Source: CAZNVB01 sp964651495 (lineage in GTDB: Bacteria > Acidobacteriota > Aminicenantia > Aminicenantales > UBA8522). From it: DNA of 8,420 nt. A program made the position numbers and the translations under genes. The stretch lies in assembly GCA_964651495.1 (NCBI GenBank), contig CAZYWP010000134.1:1-8420 (forward strand), in the 5' to 3' direction. The notes below the pieces were generated by a model that made no database searches, was not told where the DNA came from, and worked only from the letters and a program-made list of their open reading frames with translations. Shown here piece by piece: positions 4,394 to 8,420 of this stretch (the first letter of the stretch is position 1; each line of letters opens with the position of its first letter).

Positions 4394-6075
4394 TTGAACA
4401 CCAGGTCGCGGACGGGATCGCTGTCAATGACGAATCCGGTCACGCGGTTTTGATCGTCCCTTTGAAAAACAATCATCGGGAAAGCGCGCGCCCCGGAAGT
4501 GAAGTGATCCTTCTCATCCGGGGCGAGCCGAACATCGCCCTGCTCCGGGGGAATGATGACGAGCCCCTCGCCGCGCACCTCAAGGCCGAAGAGGAGATTC
4601 AGCTCTTCGTTGAGATAGGCGCCGGCATATTCTTTCAGCTCCTCCGGGTTCGGTCTCACCAGGAAGACCTTCGGGGCGATTTGCTCGGCTCCGCCCTGAT
4701 TCCAGACGAACTGTTGGACTTTGCCCCCCTTGTCCTTTTGAAAAACGATCCGGGCCTGGGCGAAATCAAGGAGGAATTCGGTTTCGGAGAGGGTGGTCAG
4801 GGCGAATTTCTGCCCGGGAACGCTCAAGAAGAGCCAGCCGCCCGTGCGGCTTATGGTGAGGACCTGTCGCGGCCCTAAGCGGTAATCGCCGGCATACTGA
4901 TCCAGGATTGCGGGGTTCACCTTGACGGCTTTCTTGGCCGCCGCCGGCGGACTCTTTTTTGCCGGCGGAGGAGGAGGGGGGGCGGGAACCGGCAGGTAGA
5001 TCTTGATGATGCCCTCGGCGAACCCATCAACGGGCGTATAGTCCCAATTGGCCAGGACGACGAAGCCGAACTTCTGGTCGGGGAAATAAACCAGGTCGGC
5101 TCCCGAACCGGCCCAGGTCCCCGTCTGGGAGACCGCGCGTCTCCCGGCCCGAGTTCCAACGTTGAGGCCATAGCCATAGGTCGAAGTCCGGCCGTCGTTC
5201 AGCTCACCTGGGGTGAACATTTTGGAGAAAATATCCTGCCCGCCCGCGGGCCCGGATTCCAGGTTCACCAGCCACTTGGATAGGTCGGCGATCGAGGTGA
5301 AAAGCGAGTGCGACCCGGTCAGGGACAGGTTGTCGATCCCCCTGAGGTATTCCTGGCGCGTGTAGTTATAGCTCAGGGCTTCACCGTCGAAGATCGAGCG
5401 GGAGTTGTCGCGATACTGCGTCCTGGTCATTTTCAACGGCCTGAAAATGTTTTCCCAGGCCCAGTCGGAGAAGGGCTTGCCGGTGACGCGCTTGATCACT
5501 TCGGCCAGCAGGTCATAGTTGGTGTTGGAATACTGGAAGCGGTCGCCGGGAGGGAAGACGATCTGCTTCTGGGCCTTGACGATCTTCAGAACCTTCTCCA
5601 GGGTGAACTCCTCTCTGTCCCGTCCCGCCAGTTGGAGCACGGGAAGCCAATCCCGCAGCCCGCTGCTGTGAAAGAGGAGATGACGGAGTTTGACCGGGGT
5701 CCCGAAATCGGGGATCTCCGGGATGAACTTGCGGAGATCGTCGTCCAAGGTCAGCTTGCCCTGTTTCTCCAGGATGGCGACGGCCTGGCCGACGAACGGC
5801 TGGGCCAGGGTGGCCGTGTTGAAGACCGAGTTCGGGGTGATGGCCGCGGCTTGCTCCTGGCAGGCCAGGCCGAAGACCTTCTGATAGACCACCTGCCCCT
5901 CTTTGACCACGACGACGGCAAAGCCGGGCTGATCCAGGCGGTTCCAGAAATCGAACAGCTTGTCCATTTGTTCGCCCGGCGTCAAGGGCTTTTCTTGTTG
6001 GGCGGCGCTTTGGCCCAGGCCGCAAAGCGGAAGGATGATCAAGCTCAAGGCCACCAAGTAACCGGCTTTTTTCAA
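4384..6075 (-). CDS. Secreted serine beta-lactamase-fold protein, probably inactive, with two C-terminal domains
   Basis: The 563-residue protein starts with a signal peptide (1-26, cleavage plausible after SAAQ). A class C/penicillin-binding-like domain follows (about 35-360: HLLFHSSGL 132-140, FQYSNTNYDLLAEV with YSN at 182-184, FPDQKFGFVVLAN), then a proline/lysine linker (362-385). Two related beta domains of DUF3471-like character end it, each opening with a YAG-Y motif (YAGDY, YAGAY). Active members have SxxK before F-(x)n-GKL; here the aligned residues are TLAQ (89-92), and the H/K-T-G motif is QTG (317-319). Both nucleophile and general base are absent, so a binding or scaffolding role is more likely than hydrolysis. 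The start is TTG, chosen for GGGAGG five bases upstream and the MKK signal peptide. It is a single gene with its own promoter. Confidence 0.85.
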   Translation of the reverse strand: MKKAGYLVALSLIILPLCGLGQSAAQQEKPLTPGEQMDKLFDFWNRLDQPGFAVVVVKEGQVVYQKVFGLACQEQAAAITPNSVFNTATLAQPFVGQAVAILEKQGKLTLDDDLRKFIPEIPDFGTPVKLRHLLFHSSGLRDWLPVLQLAGRDREEFTLEKVLKIVKAQKQIVFPPGDRFQYSNTNYDLLAEVIKRVTGKPFSDWAWENIFRPLKMTRTQYRDNSRSIFDGEALSYNYTRQEYLRGIDNLSLTGSHSLFTSIADLSKWLVNLESGPAGGQDIFSKMFTPGELNDGRTSTYGYGLNVGTRAGRRAVSQTGTWAGSGADLVYFPDQKFGFVVLANWDYTPVDGFAEGIIKIYLPVPAPPPPPPAKKSPPAAAKKAVKVNPAILDQYAGDYRLGPRQVLTISRTGGWLFLSVPGQKFALTTLSETEFLLDFAQARIVFQKDKGGKVQQFVWNQGGAEQIAPKVFLVRPNPEELKEYAGAYLNEELNLLFGLEVRGEGLVIIPPEQGDVRLAPDEKDHFTSGARAFPMIVFQRDDQNRVTGFVIDSDPVRDLVFKKK

Positions 6076-6080
6076 GTGTT

Positions 6081-6086
6081 CCTCCC
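6081..6086 (-). promoter_or_regulatory. Ribosome-binding site fixing the TTG start of the beta-lactamase-fold gene
   Basis: GGGAGG on the minus strand lies five bases before TTG at 6073-6075. No ATG in this frame is close enough to explain the signal peptide, so this site decides the start. Confidence 0.7.
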
Positions 6087-6135
6087 AGGTAAAAACAGTT
6101 CACAAGGATCTTGGCTCAAAATGACCTCTCCGGCC

Positions 6136-6164
6136 ATTCTAAGAAAAGACGGCCCGATTATCAA
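6136..6164 (-). promoter_or_regulatory. Sigma70-type promoter of the beta-lactamase-fold gene
   Basis: The minus strand carries TTGATA (6159-6164), a 17-base spacer and TAGAAT (6136-6141), each box matching five of six consensus positions. The predicted leader is about 54 bases. It lies in the 168-bp region shared with the divergent DUF6599 gene, for which no comparable promoter is visible. Confidence 0.6.
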
Positions 6165-6230
6165 TACGCCAGGGGGGTCTTGCCTCATCTTTGAATTTCC
6201 ATTCTTCTTTTGCTACCATGGCTGATGACC

Positions 6231-6236
6231 AAGGAG
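6231..6236 (+). promoter_or_regulatory. Ribosome-binding site fixing the TTG start of the DUF6599 gene
   Basis: AAGGAG lies seven bases before TTG at 6244-6246. Nearby ATGs (6218, 6239) are in another frame that stops after a few codons, so TTG is the best start. Confidence 0.65.
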
Positions 6237-6243
6237 AAATGAT

Positions 6244-7149
6244 TTGCCCAGGACACACCATCGCAAGCCCGCGCCTGCCTTCCTGTTTTTCATGGTGATG
6301 ATCTTAATTGTGAGGATGACCGCCATGCCGGAGACCGTCAGCGAATTCGACAAGATCTTGCCGGAAACGATCGGCGAATGTAAAAAAGCCGGGCCGCCCG
6401 CCCTGTACACGCCCGAGAACCTGTCGAGCTACATCGACGGCGGAGCCGAGCTCTACCTCTCCTACAACTTCAAGAACGCCCTGTCGCTGAAGTATGTCGA
6501 TCCGGTCGAAAATGAGATCGCCGTCGATATCTTCGACATGGGCACGTCCCTTGACGCTTTCGGCGTCTTCGCCCACTCCAGGGAGGCGATCGAGACCGAA
6601 TTCGGCCAGGGCAGCGAGTACGCCGCCGGTTTGCTGACCTTCTGGAAAGACCGCTATTACATCTCCATCCTGGCCTATCCGGAAACGCCGGCCAAAAAGG
6701 AGATCGTCTTCAAGCTGGGCCGGGCCATCGCCGGGGCGATCATGGGGGAGGGGCCCCTGCCGCCCATCCTCGCCCTGCTCCCGGCCGAAAACCTGTTGCC
6801 CGAAACCGTGCGCTACTTCCATCACTATATCTGGCTGAACAGCTTTTATTTCGTCTCCGACGAGAACGTCCTCGACATCGACAACAATACCCCCGCCGCC
6901 CTGGCCAAATACCGGCAGGCGGGCTCGACCTATTTCCTGCTCCTCGTTCGCTACCCGGACGCAGCCCGGGCTGAAGCCGCCGCCGGCCTATTCAGGCAAA
7001 AAGTCCTCGGCGGCGCGGCCGACGGGATGCGCCCGATGAAGGAGGGCAGCTGGACCGGACTCCGTTGCCGCGGAGATCTGGTCAGCGTCGTTTTCAACGC
7101 CCCGGATGCGGCGACCGCCCGGGATATCTTGGACAAAATCAAGGAATGA
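6244..7149 (+). CDS. DUF6599 family exported protein
   Basis: The 301-residue protein begins with a basic stretch and a hydrophobic segment (about residues 11-24, AFLFFMVMILIV), which looks like a signal peptide or membrane anchor. The rest matches what I recall of DUF6599: LPETIGECKKAGPPALYTPE, then YIDGGAELYLSYNF (about 63-76), AVDIFDMGTSLDAFGVFAHS and YFLLLVRYPDAARAEAA near the end. No catalytic motif is visible and the family's function is not established. The start is TTG, supported by AAGGAG upstream. Later in-frame ATGs (6292, 6298, 6316, 6325) would remove the hydrophobic segment. The gene ends 13 bp before the Tat-signal DUF362 gene, so the two are very probably cotranscribed and may act together outside the cytoplasm. 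Confidence 0.75.
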   Translation: MPRTHHRKPAPAFLFFMVMILIVRMTAMPETVSEFDKILPETIGECKKAGPPALYTPENLSSYIDGGAELYLSYNFKNALSLKYVDPVENEIAVDIFDMGTSLDAFGVFAHSREAIETEFGQGSEYAAGLLTFWKDRYYISILAYPETPAKKEIVFKLGRAIAGAIMGEGPLPPILALLPAENLLPETVRYFHHYIWLNSFYFVSDENVLDIDNNTPAALAKYRQAGSTYFLLLVRYPDAARAEAAAGLFRQKVLGGAADGMRPMKEGSWTGLRCRGDLVSVVFNAPDAATARDILDKIKE

Positions 7150-7162
7150 AACGGAGGGAAAA

Positions 7163-8059
7163 ATGAAGTCCAGACATTCAATCAGCCGCCGGCAGTTCAT
7201 CAAGACCTCTTCGGCCGCCGTCCTGGTTACGCCCCTGCTCCTGTCCGGCCAGGAGGGGACGGCTCCTCCCAAGTCCGGAAAGAGCCGGGTCATCCTGGTG
7301 CGCGACCTCAACCTTCTGGACGAGAACGGCCGACCCCGGCAAGCCGTGGTCCAGGAGATACTCGACACGGGCATCAAGGCCTTGACCGACAAGCCCGATC
7401 CGTTAAGCGCTTGGAGGACGATCATCAGGCCCAATGATATCGTCGGCATCAAGAACAACCGCTGGCCCTATCTGCGGACGACGGCCGAGGTTGAAAACGC
7501 CCTCAAGATGCGAATCATGGAGGTCGGTGTCAAGGAGGCCAATATCGCCGTCGACGACCTGGGCGTCCTGCAGAACCCGATCTTCCAGAAGGCGACGGCC
7601 TTGATCAACGCCCGGCCGATGCGATCTCATCACTGGTCAGGGGTTGGCTCGTTGATCAAGAACTACATCATGTTCATTCCGGAGCCGATTTCCATCCATC
7701 CCGACTCCTGCGCCGACCTAGCCTCGATCTGGGACCTCCCGGTGGTCAAGGGCAAGACCCGCTTGAACGTCCTGGTGATGTTCACCCCCCAATTCCACAG
7801 CTTCGGCCCCCACAGCTTCAACCCCAAGTATGTCTGGAAATACTACGGCCTGCTCATGGGATTCGACCCGGTGGCCGTGGATGCCACCGGACTCCGCATC
7901 GTCGAGGCCATCCGCAGGGAATATTTCGGCGACGACCGTCCGCTCAACCCTCCGGCCAAGCACATCGCCATCGCCGACACAAAATACCATCTTGGCACGG
8001 CGGACCCGGAAAAGATCGAGCTGGTCAAGATCGGCTACGACAAGGACATTTTCGTTTAG
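7163..8059 (+). CDS. Tat-exported DUF362 domain protein
   Basis: The 298-residue protein opens with a twin-arginine signal: SRRQFIK (8-14), then the hydrophobic stretch SSAAVLVTPLLLSG. Export would be in folded form by the Tat system. The body matches DUF362: NDIVGIKNNRWPY (91-103), a VKEANIAVDD segment, the GSLIKNYIMFIP region (162-173) and GFDPVAVDATGLRIVEAI (233-250). DUF362 is often found near Fe-S proteins, but this copy has only one cysteine (Cys183) and no ferredoxin domain. Its biochemical role is unknown. ATG at 7163 follows GGAGGG four bases upstream; an in-frame ATG at 7106 inside the preceding gene would bury the Tat signal and was rejected. It is the second gene of the unit with DUF6599. 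Confidence 0.85.
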   Translation: MKSRHSISRRQFIKTSSAAVLVTPLLLSGQEGTAPPKSGKSRVILVRDLNLLDENGRPRQAVVQEILDTGIKALTDKPDPLSAWRTIIRPNDIVGIKNNRWPYLRTTAEVENALKMRIMEVGVKEANIAVDDLGVLQNPIFQKATALINARPMRSHHWSGVGSLIKNYIMFIPEPISIHPDSCADLASIWDLPVVKGKTRLNVLVMFTPQFHSFGPHSFNPKYVWKYYGLLMGFDPVAVDATGLRIVEAIRREYFGDDRPLNPPAKHIAIADTKYHLGTADPEKIELVKIGYDKDIFV

Positions 8060-8103
8060 GCTGCGAACGCGGATCAGCCAGATGGACGCGGCGCAGAACT
8101 GGA

Positions 8104-8138
8104 GGAATTCGGGGGACAGCATACGTAATTCACTGAAT
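8104..8138. repeat. 35-bp dispersed repeat, copy 2
   Basis: Same orientation as 908-942, with two differences (A to G in ATACAT, C to T in CACCGA). It lies 44 bp after the DUF362 stop codon. The copies bracket about 7.2 kb and both sit in spacers, next to the GIY-YIG gene and the terminal regulator gene respectively. Confidence 0.75.
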
Positions 8139-8205
8139 TTGCCTTAATCTTCCAAAGCAATTTTCAATCGTCGCAGCGGACTCCAGAATCTGTGAGAAAG
8201 TCCGT

Positions 8206-8235
8206 TTGACATGCTCAATAAATTGAGTATATACT
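8206..8235 (+). promoter_or_regulatory. Sigma70-type promoter of the winged-helix gene
   Basis: A perfect -35 TTGACA (8206-8211) is followed after 18 bases by TATACT (8230-8235; five of six consensus). The predicted transcription start falls at about 8242, directly before the ATG at 8243. No Shine-Dalgarno sequence precedes that ATG, so the mRNA is probably leaderless. Confidence 0.6.
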
Positions 8236-8247
8236 CATTACTATGAG
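8214..8247. promoter_or_regulatory. Four phased CTCA/TGAG half-sites over promoter and start codon
   Basis: CTCA (8214), TGAG (8224), CTCA (8234) and TGAG (8244) alternate at exactly 10-bp intervals. Neighbouring pairs form perfect dyads: CTCAAT/ATTGAG, TGAGTATATACTCA and ACTCAT/ATGAGT. The middle dyad contains the -10 box and the last covers the start codon. A dimeric winged-helix protein, probably the product of the adjacent gene, could bind cooperatively on one DNA face and block transcription. Confidence 0.6.
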
Positions 8248-8420
8248 TGATAAAACAGCTATACTTGATTACATTTCTTCCACCAGCCAGCTTAGAGCCC
8301 TAAGCTTCCTCGCGAAGCTCTCGGATAAGGAATTTCACGAGCGCGAGATCGCCCGTAGGACCGGCATCAGCTATGGGTCGGCGAATCGAGTATTGAACGA
8401 GCTTTTCGCGGACGGGATTC
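8243..8420 (+). CDS. Winged-helix transcriptional regulator, 5' part
   Basis: The first 59 codons are present and the gene continues past the right edge. Residues about 15-59 form a winged helix-turn-helix: LRALSFLAKLSDKEFHEREI, then ARRTGISYGSANRVLNELFA. This resembles MarR/ArsR-like domains of small regulators, some of which carry a nucleotidyltransferase domain after the HTH. That part is not visible, so the family cannot be settled. The ATG is supported by the promoter, which would start transcription one base before it; no ribosome-binding site exists, consistent with leaderless translation. The half-site array over its start suggests strong autorepression. Confidence 0.75.
   Translation, partial: MSDKTAILDYISSTSQLRALSFLAKLSDKEFHEREIARRTGISYGSANRVLNELFADGI

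Noticed and set aside
4261..4878. A 205-codon plus-strand open frame
   Set aside because: It is in a different frame from the nuclease remnant and mostly antisense to the beta-lactamase-fold gene, with no recognisable domain.
5308..6225. A 305-codon plus-strand open frame
   Set aside because: It is antisense to the beta-lactamase-fold gene, whose signal peptide, YSN motif, promoter and ribosome-binding site support the minus strand. The plus-frame protein shows no recognisable motif.
8060..8205. A terminator or RNA gene after DUF362
   Set aside because: Apart from the 35-bp repeat I found no GC-rich stem followed by a T-run and no RNA-like structure.

Overview
The window looks like a GC-rich chromosomal segment of an uncultured bacterium. 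Codon use is GC-rich throughout, and the spacers at about 900-1290, 3020-3100, 3725-3860 and 8140-8250 are AT-richer. The best guess is the Aminicenantes/Acidobacteriota neighbourhood. This rests on recalled features only: a DUF6599-type secreted protein, a Tat-exported DUF362 protein and an intergenic repeat starting GGAATTCGGGGGACAGC, familiar from such genomes. No rRNA or other phylogenetic marker is present, so the assignment is an inference.

Left part (1-3100), accessory. The first 250 bases are a mosaic of gene scraps: an 89-bp near-identical copy of part of the DUF998 gene found intact at 3101-3721, and the 5' end of an ADP-ribosylglycohydrolase-like gene. A minus-strand gene with two tandem GIY-YIG-like domains follows. 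After a spacer with a 35-bp dispersed repeat comes a compact plus-strand operon of higB (RelE/HigB toxin), higA (XRE plus M78/ImmA-IrrE domain) and a small metallophosphoesterase. The genes overlap by 11 and 4 bp, and the promoter is bracketed by two related palindromes. The M78 motif is HQxxH instead of HExxH, and the phosphoesterase GNHD motif reads GGHD.

Middle (3100-4400). A hairpin separates the operon from the convergent DUF998 membrane protein. Upstream of DUF998 on the minus strand is an orphan AbrB/MazE-type antitoxin with its own strong promoter and three tandem 8-bp repeats in its leader. Next comes a plus-strand remnant of a PD-(D/E)XK nuclease domain, joined directly to the 3' end of the next gene.

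Right part (4384-8059), more ordinary chromosomal content. A secreted serine-beta-lactamase-fold protein on the minus strand has lost the SxxK catalytic pair (TxxQ). Divergent from it is a two-gene unit of DUF6599 protein and Tat-signal DUF362 protein.

Right edge (8104-8420). The second copy of the 35-bp repeat is followed by a truncated winged-helix regulator gene. Its promoter and start codon lie inside four alternating CTCA/TGAG half-sites spaced exactly 10 bp apart, and its transcript may be leaderless.

The strongest leads are the higB-higA-phosphoesterase operon with its altered active sites and operator pair, the phased half-site array before the terminal regulator, and the apparent beta-lactamase-fold pseudoenzyme.
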